From: Nematostella vectensis
Lineage: Eukaryota; Cnidaria; Anthozoa; Actiniaria; Edwardsiidae
Assembly (NCBI RefSeq): GCF_932526225.1
Contig: NC_064046.1
Location: 5,009,306-5,073,305 of the forward strand
Direction of reading: 5' to 3'
DNA: 64,000 nucleotides
This document shows positions 43,741 through 55,000 of the stretch, in pieces (positions within the stretch are counted from its first letter, which is position 1; each line of letters opens with the position of its first letter). The position numbers were made by a program, and so were the translations under genes. The notes under the pieces were generated by a model. The model saw only the letters and a program-made list of their open reading frames with translations. It did not search any database and was not told where the DNA came from.

Positions 43741-44672
43741 AAGCACTGTGTAGACGAACGCCTCGACCGAGCAGTCGAGTCTCCCTAGCCCTGCTTTCGT
43801 CAGCCCCTCGCCTTTGGGAGGCGCAAACCAGCTATATTGCACGCCCCCGTGGTCGTCGTTCCGTATGTAACCCACCTGCTTCCCACTATTGTACGTCCCA
43901 CCTTCGTCGCTAAACAGATTGAGGTGGCTCGGGTACTAGTCCGCCGCCGTGTCGTAGCCGCGGATCACGTGCACGTTGCGATACCCCTCCCCCGGGTAGA
44001 ACACAAACACATCGCCTAGCCCATGGTTCCGCCCGCCTTTCCATCGGAAGTCCGGCTTACGCGGCAAACCGAACTCTATGCATAGACGCTCGAAAGCGGC
44101 CTTCTTGTAGGGGTTACCTTTTTGCGCGAACGGGCTGTCGCCAGGCAGGCGGACGCCGAGCTCGTAGAGTATCCTCCGGGTGGTGAAGTAGACGTGAAAC
44201 CTTAGAAATCCCCTGATGACAGAGGGGAGCGTGGCGAAAGTGGGGTCAGTTAGGGACACCCCACATCCGGCGGTTGCGCACCAGACCGCAAAGTTGAGTT
44301 GCTGTGGCCAGTACCCATAGGAAGGCTCCGATAGCCACCGGCGAGACTCCTTGGCGGACTTGTGCGAGACTGCTGTCTCTTTGAATATGTCTCGGACCCT
44401 AGTGGTGAATGATTTGTCCTCAGCCACGTGTATCTCCAGCTGCGTGAGTAGTGGGGTGATGTCTGAGGCCGTTCTCTCCACGGGGGTCGCGGGCACGGCG
44501 TAGAGCAGCTTTTGCGCGAGGGTCAGAGACCTAGGGAAACCTAGGGAAACCGGTTTTTTGGCTTGTTCGGCTATAGCGTGTTTGAATTGTTCCCGCCGCA
44601 ACTGCCGCCTTCTTCGTCTCCTCCTCCTTCCTTCGGGGGACCTCGTTCAGCATCTGCCAGCCTTCCCAATCC
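43741..44672 (-). pseudogene. 446-aa-type protein of element 2, C-terminal half deleted
   Basis: Starts near 44672, with a break around 44600. The frame 43936-44601 then carries LNFAVWCATAGCGVS, FRFHVYFTTRRIL and RNHGLGDVF. A stop near 43936 and further shifts follow before the deletion junction at about 43740. Confidence 0.75.
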
Positions 44673-44704
44673 ATGCTCAGCCCTATTAAACACGAAGGCG
44701 GGCT

Positions 44705-45403
44705 ATGTTCAACACAATGGTGGTCCTACACGCTGAGTTCACCGGAGGTGAACTGACGCTCTTCTTCGGGCAGCCGATAAGGCGCCCACGCTTTGTGGCG
44801 CTCCGGCAGTGCTCGCTGTTTAACAGCTGGTATAATCTCGAGCGGGAGCAGCAGATAACGACTACAGACTCCCTCCCGCCCATCGCTACTCTGCCAGCCG
44901 GGCACCACACGGCCGAGTCCATCATGGAAACGATCAACCACGCTAAAAGCCATATTCTGACCGCGAAGCTGGGTCCCCTCACCGGGAAGATCGTGCTCGT
45001 GTCCACAGGCATTGCGTTCCTGAACGCCGAGCTTTGCGCACTATTTGGCCTAGAGGCTAAAGACGGTCAGATGGGGGGGGGGGGGGGGGGGGGGCTCGTA
45101 CTGCCCGTGGGGGATCCCCCACTTGAGGTGACTTTGTCGAAAATAGAGGCCATCTACATCTTCTGCGACATCGTAGACCGCTCGCAGTGCCTCGCCTTAG
45201 ACGAGCCTTCAAACGTTCTCGCTTGCCTAGAAACCCGCGGGAGGCCGCACGAGAAAGTCGTCTATGGGCCCGGCATCCCCATTTGTGTCGCTGCTTCTTC
45301 CTCTGAGTTTGTCTCGAGTATCCGAATATGGATCAGGGATGACCGCGGTAGACGGGTGGACTTTAAGGACAAGTCTGTTCGCCTCGTATTAGAGCTGACC
45401 TAG
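44705..45403 (+). CDS. penton-like / minor capsid candidate, intact in element 2
   Basis: A 232-aa frame with FNSWYNLEREQQITT, LFGLEAKDGQ, AIYIFCDIVDRSQCLAL and IWIRDDRGRRVDF, ending VRLVLELT. A run of 22 G at 45073-45094 codes seven glycines where element 1 has only 9 C (complement) and is out of frame. The beta-strand-rich C-terminus fits a jelly-roll minor capsid or penton protein, by position and recall of similar cnidarian proteins rather than by search. Confidence 0.65.
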   Translation: MFNTMVVLHAEFTGGELTLFFGQPIRRPRFVALRQCSLFNSWYNLEREQQITTTDSLPPIATLPAGHHTAESIMETINHAKSHILTAKLGPLTGKIVLVSTGIAFLNAELCALFGLEAKDGQMGGGGGGGLVLPVGDPPLEVTLSKIEAIYIFCDIVDRSQCLALDEPSNVLACLETRGRPHEKVVYGPGIPICVAASSSEFVSSIRIWIRDDRGRRVDFKDKSVRLVLELT

Positions 45404-45419
45404 GCCCGACATAACAGGC

Positions 45420-46097
45420 ATGGCGAACAGCGACGTTAGCAGCGGTGGCATATCCATATATCCCCCGCTCCCCAGTGCCCACCCCCCGCAAACGCCTACC
45501 GCTCCGGCAAGCACCGGCGGCGACGCGCAAAGTTTCCGACTCCAGGTAATACGTGACACTCAGGCGGTTCTAGACAATGAGATAACGCATTATCGACAGG
45601 TGCGGAAGAAGTATAAGCGCGCCTTCGCCGTTACCCATGCTGTGTCTGTGGCATCCGGCATCGCTGCAGGGGCGCTTTCCAGCGCCGGGCTGGGAGTCTC
45701 TTTGAGTGGGATAGGGGTTCTGATCGGCGCTCCGCTGGCAGGGGTCGCTGGGCTGGTCGGTGTCGTGGGCGCGGGCGCGGGGGTGGTCTCTAGGGGTCTT
45801 ACGAGCAAGGTGGCTAAACACGAAGACACGATGGTTCTAGCTGAGAGTAAGAAAAGCTCGATCAGCGAGCTGGTCTCTAAGGCTCTGCAAGACGGGCGTA
45901 TCTCAGACGAAGAGTTTCGGCTAATACTTCAGGAACAAGAGAGATACAACGCGCTCAAGGCCGCTATCAGAGCTCGACACGGCCTCGCACCGCATGATAA
46001 AAAAAGCGGGAAAGGGCCCTCCCTGGTGGCACGCGAAAAGATGAAAAAGAGACTGCGAGAAATCCGCGAGGAGTCCAGGAGCGAGGTGTTCGAGTAG
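45420..46097 (+). CDS. 225-aa hydrophobic virion-type protein, intact in element 2
   Basis: Starts MANSDVSSGG, with a Pro-rich N-terminus, then HYRQVRKKYKRAF. A long Gly/Ala-rich hydrophobic part follows at about residues 78-130 (IAAGALSSAGLGVSLSGIG, GVAGLVGVVGAGAG). The C-terminus is charged and helical (SKALQDGRISDEEFRLILQE, KMKKRLREIREE). The hydrophobic part could span or disturb membranes. It lies 16 bp after the penton-like gene. Function unknown. Confidence 0.65.
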   Translation: MANSDVSSGGISIYPPLPSAHPPQTPTAPASTGGDAQSFRLQVIRDTQAVLDNEITHYRQVRKKYKRAFAVTHAVSVASGIAAGALSSAGLGVSLSGIGVLIGAPLAGVAGLVGVVGAGAGVVSRGLTSKVAKHEDTMVLAESKKSSISELVSKALQDGRISDEEFRLILQEQERYNALKAAIRARHGLAPHDKKSGKGPSLVAREKMKKRLREIREESRSEVFE

Positions 46098-46309
46098 AAC
46101 TCAGGTTTAAATGCCACGCCGGCGGCTTTGAACTCACTGCCGAAAAACGGATATTCCACGCTCCGTAGGTTGGCGGCCCTCCTCGTTTTCGCGGCCCCAC
46201 CGCCATTTGCCCCAAAAAGTCGTGTACGCGCAAGTCCTTGGGCTTGCACGCGCCCGGCCTACACCCTAATTATTCATGTATGCAGCCCTAATTATTATTC
46301 ATGCACGCG

Positions 46310-47020
46310 AAACACCTGCCCCTAATTGATTATTCGTGTTCGCGAAATTTATTTAGCCTACATTAACTTTTGCCGATTGTTTATGTACGTGAAATCGATT
46401 TTGCCTTCATTAGCTTTTCCCGATTGTTTATGTACGTGAAACATTATACGCTCGATAATTAGAGACGAGGCTGGGAGGCCCGGAGGCGCGATCGAAGCCT
46501 CCCAGGCCGTTTCACTGAAACTACCCAGTCCGGCCCTAATTGATTATTCGTGTACGCGAAATCTATTTTGCCAACATAGGGAGAACCGCCAATTGTTTAT
46601 GTACGCGGAGCGCGTTTTGCCTACATAGGGAGAACCGCCAATTGTTCATGTACGCGAAACATTATCTGCCTGATGTATAGAGACGAGGCTGGGAGGCCCA
46701 GAGGCGCGATCGAAGCTTTCCAGGCCGTTTCACTGAAACTACCCAGTCCGGCCCTAATTGATTATTCGTGTACCCGAAATCTATTTTGCCTACATAGGGA
46801 GAACCGCCAATTGTTTATGTACGCGGAGCGCGTTTTGCCTACATAGGGAGAACCGCCAATTGTTTATGTACGCGGAGCGCGTTTTGCCTACATAGGGAGA
46901 ACCGCCAATTGTTCATGTACGCGAAACATTATCTGCCTGATGTATAGAGACGGGGCTGGGAGGCCCGGAGGGGCGATCCACGCCTCCCACCAGTTCCTCT
47001 GAAACCCCCCAGTCCCCCCC
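46310..47020. repeat. terminal region of element 2 with nested tandem duplications
   Basis: The terminal block (gaggctgggaggcccggagg ... ttcactgaaac ... cagtcc) is present three times, ending at about 46530, 46748 and 47020. Between them a 49-bp unit (ccaattgtttatgtacgcgg ...) is repeated. Only the outermost 70-80 bp resemble the TIR of element 1. Confidence 0.8.
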
Positions 47021-47190
47021 GCATGCAGTCAGCATAAAGGTTTTCTACAATTTAGCAGACCATTTTCTCTTTGTATCCAACATAAAGTGACACTTTTGAA
47101 GTGACACTCTGTCTCCCATGGCTATCGGGACCTGTTAATTATATTTATTTATTTATTTTGTTACTTTTTTATTTTTTACCTCATATCATA

Positions 47191-48323
47191 CAGGGTGGTG
47201 AAGAGTATTTTCGTGATTCGTGATTGACCCTAAATTAAACCCGTGATTCGTGAAAAGCCTAAAAATAAACCCGTGATTCGTGATTGAATACTCTATCGTG
47301 ATCCGTGATTGAGGTATTTTTACTTTCGTGCCTCGTGATTTCGCATGGCTAAATTCGTGAAACGTGACCGTTGACGCCGACAATAATTAAAACACAAATA
47401 CATGTAAGAGATTTCCGAATAAACATGGCCTTTGTTTAGATTGTTGACCTCTTGCTGTGCTAGTTTAATATCCGATGTATCAAGTGTCTTAGTTTGTGTG
47501 ACACTACTCCACCAATACTTGACAGCGCTATTGTTTTATCTTAAGTATGATTGGTTACATAAATCCAGGTCAGTTTTGACGGACTCGTCAAACGCTAACG
47601 ATAGTCCAGTCATTTTTCGAAGCTTGCATTGTTGCATAAACGTGGCGTATTTACAAAGATCTCGACTTATATCTTGCATCGTGGATGGAGAGTTCTGATC
47701 CTAGCGTCAAAGTTATTTTGACTTTCTACTTAACTCAGCAAGAGAAAACAGAGACAAAATCTGCTGTAGTACACAAGGAAAAAATTAATGTCCCCTTGTC
47801 GATCGAGAAGCATAAAGTATTTGAAGTATTCAAGAAACATCTGATTTCATTTACAACACTGAAGGAAATTGCCCTTAGTAAAGGTCTCGGGGCAAATCCC
47901 GAAGTAACAGTCGCAAGAATACAGAAGGGAGGCGCCTCGATTGGAGTATATAGTATAAGGACGCAGGATTCGTGGGAGCATGAGTTTCCTGCATTATCAA
48001 TTGGTAATTGTAACTGTACTTGTAATTGTACCGATTGTAACGGTATTTTTCGCGTCATTATTCATACATTTATATGTAAAAGTAAACAATCATGTCATTG
48101 TGTCATAGTTTAACTGTGGATCAACCGCAGCGTTGTTCTATTAAACAGATTTGTCGGTTCAACTGCATTGAATGCACTGAATCTCCAAGTGATTGTATAT
48201 TTAAATCATATATTCATGAGAAAAGCAAAAGTTAAAACCGTGATTCGTGAAAGCTTCTTTTTTAAATTCGTGAAAAATAACTTCGTGATTCGTGATGCCC
48301 CCCCCCCCCTCTTCACCACCCTG
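47191..48323. mobile_element. DNA transposon with CAGGGTGGTGAAGAG ends
   Basis: Perfect 15-bp inverted ends flanked by ATCATA (47185-47190 and 48324-48329), a 6-bp target-site duplication. Both subterminal regions hold many copies of cgtgattcgtgat, probably transposase-binding sites. No transposase was recognised, so it is non-autonomous. Confidence 0.88.
47685..48113 (+). CDS. 142-aa ORF carried by the DNA transposon
   Basis: MESSDPSVKVILTFYL... is open for 142 codons inside the element. The middle (FEVFKKHLISFTTLKEIA) is helical. The end is Cys-rich (CNCTCNCTDC), then hydrophobic (IFRVIIHTFIC). I do not recognise a family. It could be a captured host fragment, a small transposon protein or a chance frame. 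Confidence 0.3.
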   Translation: MESSDPSVKVILTFYLTQQEKTETKSAVVHKEKINVPLSIEKHKVFEVFKKHLISFTTLKEIALSKGLGANPEVTVARIQKGGASIGVYSIRTQDSWEHEFPALSIGNCNCTCNCTDCNGIFRVIIHTFICKSKQSCHCVIV

Positions 48324-48525
48324 ATCATACTTAAATGTGATTTTTTTTCATGTTTTATGTTTCAAACATATCCAGAATTGGTCTTGTTTTTGATTCTCTG
48401 ATTGACTAAAAAATAAATAAAAGAAATTACTCATTATATAATATGATAAAATATCCATTTCTTACCTTTTTAATTTTTGGTATCATCTGGTGAATGTAAT
48501 ATATTTTTTTTTTGCTCTGCTTCAG

Positions 48526-50905
48526 ATCAGAAATCTAGAGAGACCAATGGATGTCCCTGATAAAGGACTGGTGTGTGACCTACTGTGGTCCGACCCAGAC
48601 GAGGATATTACTGGATGGGGAGATAATGATAGGGGCGTTTCCTGGACATTTGGTGGTGATGTGGTGCGAGAGTACCTGGAAAAGTATGGCTTCAGTTTGG
48701 TGGTGCGGGCACATCAGGTATACATTCGGGGGAATGGGGTGAAAGAGGGCAGGCACTTTCGGGGCGGGTATTTTGTTTTCTTCTAAGGGAACAGGCCCAA
48801 ACCCAGGATTTTTCTTGGGGGGGGGGGGGTGCCAAATCCGAAAGAAGTGGACCTAATTTTTCTGGGGGAGGAGGGGGAAAGGGAGTGAGTTTTCTGATAA
48901 AAAACCGACCACCCTTTGCAGTATCCCCACGGGATGTTTATTGTTGGAGTTGGCTACAAATACAAGTCTGACTTATGGATTAATGACATACCACAGTAAT
49001 CTAGCTGCTTTAAAGTTTTGTCTACAAATAGCACGTCTGTTAAGAACCGAAAGTGAACTTTCGGCCATTGTGGCTTTGTCCAGTTTTTTCTTGGAAGCTA
49101 TGAACTCAAAACCATCCCATTTATTACCTGCAACATGAAAAAAAACTTTTAATACTTTTTATACAAAAATTCTTAATACAGGAGGAGAGAGGGTCACAAC
49201 CATGACATGATTATCTTTTTTTTGGTAAAACACCAACCTTATTGTCACCAGACATTACCAAGTTGACCAGTTCCACAACTTTTTTAGTGAAATTGATTTT
49301 GATGATGTGCAATATTTTAGGTTGTTGAAGATGGATACAGATTTTTCGAGAAAAGAAAGGTGGGCATATTAATGTGATATAAATACCTTCACTACCACCA
49401 GTAATTTGTCAAAGAAACCAACTCTCTTTCTCACCCTGTTTTTTAAAGGAGGAGCGTCATTATGTGCTCGGCACATAATGAACGATGCATGAAATGTCGA
49501 ACTCCACGCTTCGTTCATACTTTGCCGAGCATTTGCGGGCCGCTGTTGCATAGCTTTTCAGGCTAAAAATCGTTGCTTGGCTGTTCTAAATAATCGTGGA
49601 AGTGTTTTAAAGCCAGAAACTTGTTATTTAGGCTAAAAATCGAGAAAACTGGAGACAGCCGTGCAGCTAGTTTTTTTCCTCCTTTACCGGAAGCCGTGCA
49701 AGTAGACACAGCGATAAATAAACCTTGCACTAAAAGTCTTACCAATGATATTTTTCTTGTCAGCATTGACATTGACACTGAGTACTCGCTTCGATCCAAA
49801 TTTATGCCTGATTTGACTTTCAATAGTGATCGCTGGACCTCAGCTCGCTTGCTAAACCTGACGAACGACCCCAAATTTCATCCTACTGATTTTTTAATTA
49901 GAAAACAATAATCTTTGAAAATATAACGCTAGCTAATAAGAAAAAACATTGTTCGTAACAGGACCTTGGATTTAGCTTTCGGATGGGCAGTAAAACGAAT
50001 AGAATTTTGAAGATTTATTAACGGCATTTTCCCCCCTTCTCAGAGATCGATCCGGGCTATTCGTTTCGGAAGGCTTGAGAAGGCATGACGCTCCTCCTTA
50101 ATACACCTATTTCAAGGTTGCACTCTAAGAATATGTGTATTGTAACCCGCAGTGCTTCATGGGTATCAAGTAAATAAGCAAATGAGCGTGATAAAATATA
50201 AATACATGTTTCAAAAGCTAAAGAATTCTTCTAATGAACATTCACATGGCTTTCCAATACAAAGATTCGGCCATTTATACGCTACCCATGAACCACCACG
50301 GGTTATGACACATGGATTCTTGAGTGCAACCTTTTTTGAAATAGCCCGCCATGGTGTGAAAACTATTATGAAATCCTTTTCAGCTGGTAACACTTTTCAG
50401 TGCACCCAACTACTGTGGAGAATTTGACAATGCTGGGGGAGTAATGTCAGTTGGTGAAAATCTCATGTGTTCATTCAGCATACTGAAGGTGAGTTTGTAA
50501 TACAAAACACTTTGCCCATTTATAGGCATGAATTGCTCCAGCATAAAGTTTATCCTGTTTATACAGGGGGTAAGCTAATAATTTACTCCCTTGGAGGGGA
50601 GGGGGGTCATAGCCAGTACTTTGACTGGATAGTTATTTTTAGGGAGCCCCAGCTTTGGTACAAGAAATTGCAACTCTCACTGACAATCATTCTAGAGAGT
50701 CAAGGGGAATTCATGCTCTGACTCTCGCATGCACCTCTATATATAAACAATGCTACATGGTCGCTTTAATATATCTGGTATAAAATTAATGTGTTGCGAT
50801 ACTTTGTTTTCACAGCCTCAAAGTCTACAGGTGATATTTGAGGAGGCAGAGGAGAAGCCAAAGAAAAGTGCCAGTATCTTCAACAACAGGATAGCTGTGG
50901 CATGA
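48526..50905 (+). CDS. PP1-type Ser/Thr phosphatase, last four exons
   Basis: Exons 48526-48717, 49321-49359, 50384-50488 and 50816-50905 join in phase with GT-AG introns. They encode the C-terminal third of a PP1 catalytic subunit: [36 protein letters not shown] with a metal-binding His, VVEDGYRFF, and [15 protein letters not shown]. The enzyme removes phosphate from Ser/Thr residues in cytosol and nucleus. The last exon ends in an unusual tail ([12 protein letters not shown]). Upstream exons with the GDxHG and GDxVDRG motifs were not found in the window. The gene is either truncated or starts beyond a very large intron holding the viral elements. Confidence 0.85.
49447..50097. mobile_element. 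TTAA-flanked non-autonomous element in a PP1 intron
   Basis: AGGAGGAGCGTCAT at the left pairs with ATGACGCTCCTCC at the right, and TTAA lies on both sides (49443-49446 and 50098-50101). The internal 96-aa frame (49621-49911) has no recognised domain. Confidence 0.65.
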
Positions 50906-52060
50906 CAAAATAATTATTCCTTAACCCCCCCCCCCCCCCCAAGTTTCAAGAAAGGGGAAGCCGGAAACATTGTTCTTCCGTGGATTTCCTTATATGTCTT
51001 GTTACTTTTAAGCCGCAAATGTCTGAAAATAGGGGAGGCCGGGCCCCGCTCGGCTCACCCCTAGATCCGCCCCTGGCAATGCCCCCAATCCAAGTATTTG
51101 GAGGGCTGTTACTGGTTTCAGCCTGGAGATTTCGCATTATCTTACGCTTTGAAACATATTTTGTACTTTGTGCTGTATTACCGTACCGTCATCACAACAG
51201 TCATTACCATTCATGATGTAAAGTAATATTTAATTTCTATTTATGATTTTTCACATTTGAAAGACGGATCGACAAGATGATCTAGTATTATTTAACTTAT
51301 TTGATATTTATTAATTGAATCATTAATTGTCTATTTAGATTTATAATAAAGAGGTGAAACGATTTTCACGATATGATAATTGTCTTATCTACCCTATTCT
51401 TTTTTTTCATTTTCGCGCGAATTTTCTTAGCACATTTCGTGAGTCTTTAGTTTCTTTTTCCAGGGTATATAATTTCGGGATTACGAAGTTACTTCGGGAA
51501 TACGAAGTTACTTCTTTTCATGTTTTTTTTTTACAAAACATATCAAACTTTTGGTGTTATTCAAACTCGCTCGGCCGCTTTTTTAGAGACTGAGACTAGG
51601 AGCTGTGTAACCTGGCAAATTACAAATGGGTTTTCTCTGAGCTATCCAAGATGGCGGACGAAGAGCGATTATTTTTGGAAAACAGGGCTATTTAACCTGA
51701 GATTTCTGCTTATAGAAGCGAAAAATACCTATTTTTCTCATCAAATACCCCTGTAGGGGCTAGATCTTTCTTCTGCCAGCCTAACTTGTGGAAAAAAGCC
51801 CTCGTAGGTATTTTAATCGACTACGTCCTTGTGTGATCCTGATGCTGAAGAGTACAGAAACACCCGAAGGACGAGAAGCTAAGTATTCCTTTCTAATATT
51901 TCCGTTTTTTGTTTGTATAATTTTGGCGCAATTCTTATCTAGATAATCTTCACGGGTTGTTTTTTGGGGATCATCTTGCAGAATCTCGGTAAACTTAGGC
52001 GGGAAGAGGTTCAAAAGTTTAGTCGTCTCGTTTGCTTGTTCATGATAGATATCTACTAAA
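50906..52060. other. spacer upstream of the RAG1-like gene
   Basis: Contains a poly-C run at 50926-50940 and a transposon-end fragment at 51054-51075 (ctcacccctagatccgcccc). No other gene recognised. Confidence 0.5.
51646..51659 (+). promoter_or_regulatory. YY1-like AAGATGGCGG motif
   Basis: CCAAGATGGCGGAC lies about 400 bp before the first codon of the RAG1-like gene. This motif is common just downstream of start sites in TATA-less animal promoters, so transcription may begin near here. Confidence 0.35.
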
Positions 52061-55000
52061 ATGATGGTGCAAGGGTATTTGACAAATTTTTCACAAGGTC
52101 CTCCATTGAAAAAACAAAGATTGGCTTACATGCTACCTCAAGTCCGTGAAATCGGGCTGTGTGATTCTCGGGACTCGAGAATCGGAGAGCTCGAGAATCA
52201 GCTGTCAGAGCTAAAACATCGACTCGCTGATGTTGTCAAAGAGAGAGATGGCATGAGAAAGGAGCTAGGCAAGGAAAAAAAGCCCTTTCTTCAGCCGAGA
52301 AAGCCTTTTTGTGACCTTGAGCCAAAAGCTCAATTTCACAAAAAGTCAGAGATTAAAAAATGGCTTGAGAAGCAATTTGAGAAGCTTCCAACAGATTGGA
52401 AAGTTGTTGAGGTTTGTTTAGAATTTTTGTACACATGGAAACAACCTAAATTTACCAATTCTGTTATAATGGCATTTGTTTATCATAAAATGTTTCCTTA
52501 TCTCTAGGTTCAACTTGAAGTTGGTCAGTTTTGCCCTACATTTCAATGTTTCCTTATCTCTAGGTTCAACTTGAAGTTGGTATGGTCAGTTTTGCCCTAC
52601 ATTTCAATGAGAGGGTTGAGCCTGAGGAGATTGACCATAAAAAGATCCAAAGAGCTCTCAAGGTAGGTATTATAGAAGTACATGTACAGTACTGTAGGTT
52701 TCTTATTTTTTCTATATTTAGATTATTTTTATAATCTCAGGCCAAAGATGATGGTGATGTTTCTGACTCAGCATACCATGAGCTAAAGATGGTAGCTGGG
52801 TCCAGCTTGCCATCACTGTATGGGATACAGAAAGAGAGAAAAGCTCAAAATGCAATCATTCCTATTACAGAATTTGAAGGGGTTAGTCTGTTGATAGTCT
52901 TAATTCTGATTTGCTTTGTGCACAGCACATTTTGCATCCTTTAAAACAAGCAAATACTGTACAAACCCAATAATTCATTAAACAAAGTTTCTCCTTTCAG
53001 AATGCAAAAGGATGTTCAAGATCCATCAAGGACATTCTAAGTTATAGTTCAGATGTCATTGGAAATGCAGGGGGCAATGTTATAACCCTTCGGTTTTCTG
53101 GTGATGGTAGAAAAACCACCAAAAAACTCGGGAGTGTTATGACAACCTTCTGCTTTCCAGCAGAAAACTCTGTTAAAAGAAGCCCAGAAAGGGAATACTG
53201 TATATCTATATATGATGGTGAGTTGGTTGCAGCTAATTTATTGCAGCTGTAAGCGAGAACAAATCTTCCTAATGATATAGTCAACTAAAGCCATATATCT
53301 GTGAACACTTTTTATTATAGGCAAGGAGTCATATGACATCCTAAAGGCGACCTTGAGAGGGGTTTTTGATGAGATGAAGGCCCTAGGGAGAACTGGCATT
53401 CTTGTTAATGGCCTTGAATACACTATTGATTGGTAGGTTTCATTTTTTTTGCAACCAATAATCTTATGATCTGGCATTAAACAGGACATATGTAACTTTT
53501 ATCCCTTTTTTAAGGGTGATGTGTGCTGACTGGAAGTTCATGGCGTGTATTCTCGGAATTAATAGTCCCTGTGCCTTGTACTTCTGCATTTGGTGCGAAT
53601 GCAGCAAAAGGATGATCAGAGACTTTTCTAGTAAGTTTTTTAATTTTGTTACTTATATAATGAATGTTATGTAATGAATTAAATGATTTTTGTTTTTATG
53701 AATTATTCCATTGTCAGCTATATTATAAATAACTAGATAAATTTGATAAAAATTTCAGTCCCACAATGGCCCATAACCAGAACCTTAAACCAGTGCCGTG
53801 CACGTGTTGGGTGTCCAAATGCCAAGGGAGTTCAATGTTTACCTCTCGTGGACATTGAATTTACCAAGGTCATACCCGACACCCTGCACCTCAAATTGAG
53901 GATCATGGGAAAACTTCTCAACCAGGTAAAATTATGCTTATTTAACAAATTCAAATCTCCATTGAGCCATTTTTTAAAAAAGTTCCTGGTATATATTAAA
54001 CTTCTAGGTTGCTTGCTGGGCTATAGAGCAGAATGTTAAAAAAGCCATGGAAGAAGCAATAGAAGCTTTGGGTAAATAAAAATTTCATGTATAGGGTAAA
54101 TGGGTATAGGGGATGTCTTATGGTGATTATCATTTTGTTTTCTTGCCATATTGTATTTGCAGGTGTGAGGTTTTGTTTCTATGATGTCCAGGATGACAGT
54201 GGCAAAACCACAACCAAGTGGAGCTCTTTGGATTGTAAGTAAATAACTGACTAATAGAAAAGACTGTTATAATAACTGAAACTAATATGAAATTACTATA
54301 AAGTTTCGTTATTTATTTTCTTTGAATCCTCTTTTCCTTATAAAGGTGATGATTTGGAAACTATCATTAGGGGGCTTGATATCCATGCCTTCCTAGGAGA
54401 CATGGAGAACAAGTCCATCACCAGCCTTGACTGTCTGACCAAAGCCCAGCTAGTGGAGGAATGTAGGAAGTTCCATCTGAGGTCGACAGGCACCAAGGAC
54501 TTCCTACGTGCCACACTCAAGGATCATCTTGACCGCAACAACATAGTGTTTGAGGTATGATTTTTATTTTCATTATAAAAAAGACCAGCACACCCAGGAT
54601 ACTACTGTGTATAAAGCTAATTTAACAATTGCTTTGTGTTTTGTAGCCATCGTCCACTCCCACTTGTGAGAAAACAGTTCTTAGCATATCAGAGCTGACA
54701 CAAGTGTGGAAAAGTTTGATGGTCCTCACTGATGCTCTTGGGGCAAATCCTGGAGATGAAGCATATCTTCGAGCAGATGCTTTTCAAGAAAAGGCCCGCC
54801 AATGGGGAACCAAATTTAGAAAAGCCACGTTTGATGAGGTAATTCTACATCCCTGTGGTTAGTTGAACTGGCAGGACACAAGCCTCATTTGATCATATGT
54901 CACTGAAAAAATAAAATCAGTAGATATATTATTTTAATTGTGCTTTCTTTTATCTCTCCACAGGATGTAATTCCATATATACATGGTAAGATTAAAATGA

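Larger units (their letters stand above)
38414..47020. mobile_element. Element 2: partial related viral element, inverted
   Basis: The gene order of element 1 is repeated on the opposite strand: integrase, small membrane genes, 190-aa protein, ATPase, capsid, coiled-coil protein, truncated 446-aa protein, penton-like and hydrophobic proteins. A right terminus ends at 47020 (gaaacccccc agtccccccc complement of the element 1 end). The replicase side is missing or hidden by the gap. An internal deletion of about 1.2 kb joins the coiled-coil and 446-aa genes near 43735. The DNA is clearly similar to element 1 but differs by many substitutions and indels, so it is not a recent copy of it. Confidence 0.85.

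Noticed and set aside
22483-47020. one large palindrome made by assembly error
   Set aside because: The two elements differ in indels, termini and micro-repeat sites, so the second is not a mirrored copy of the first.
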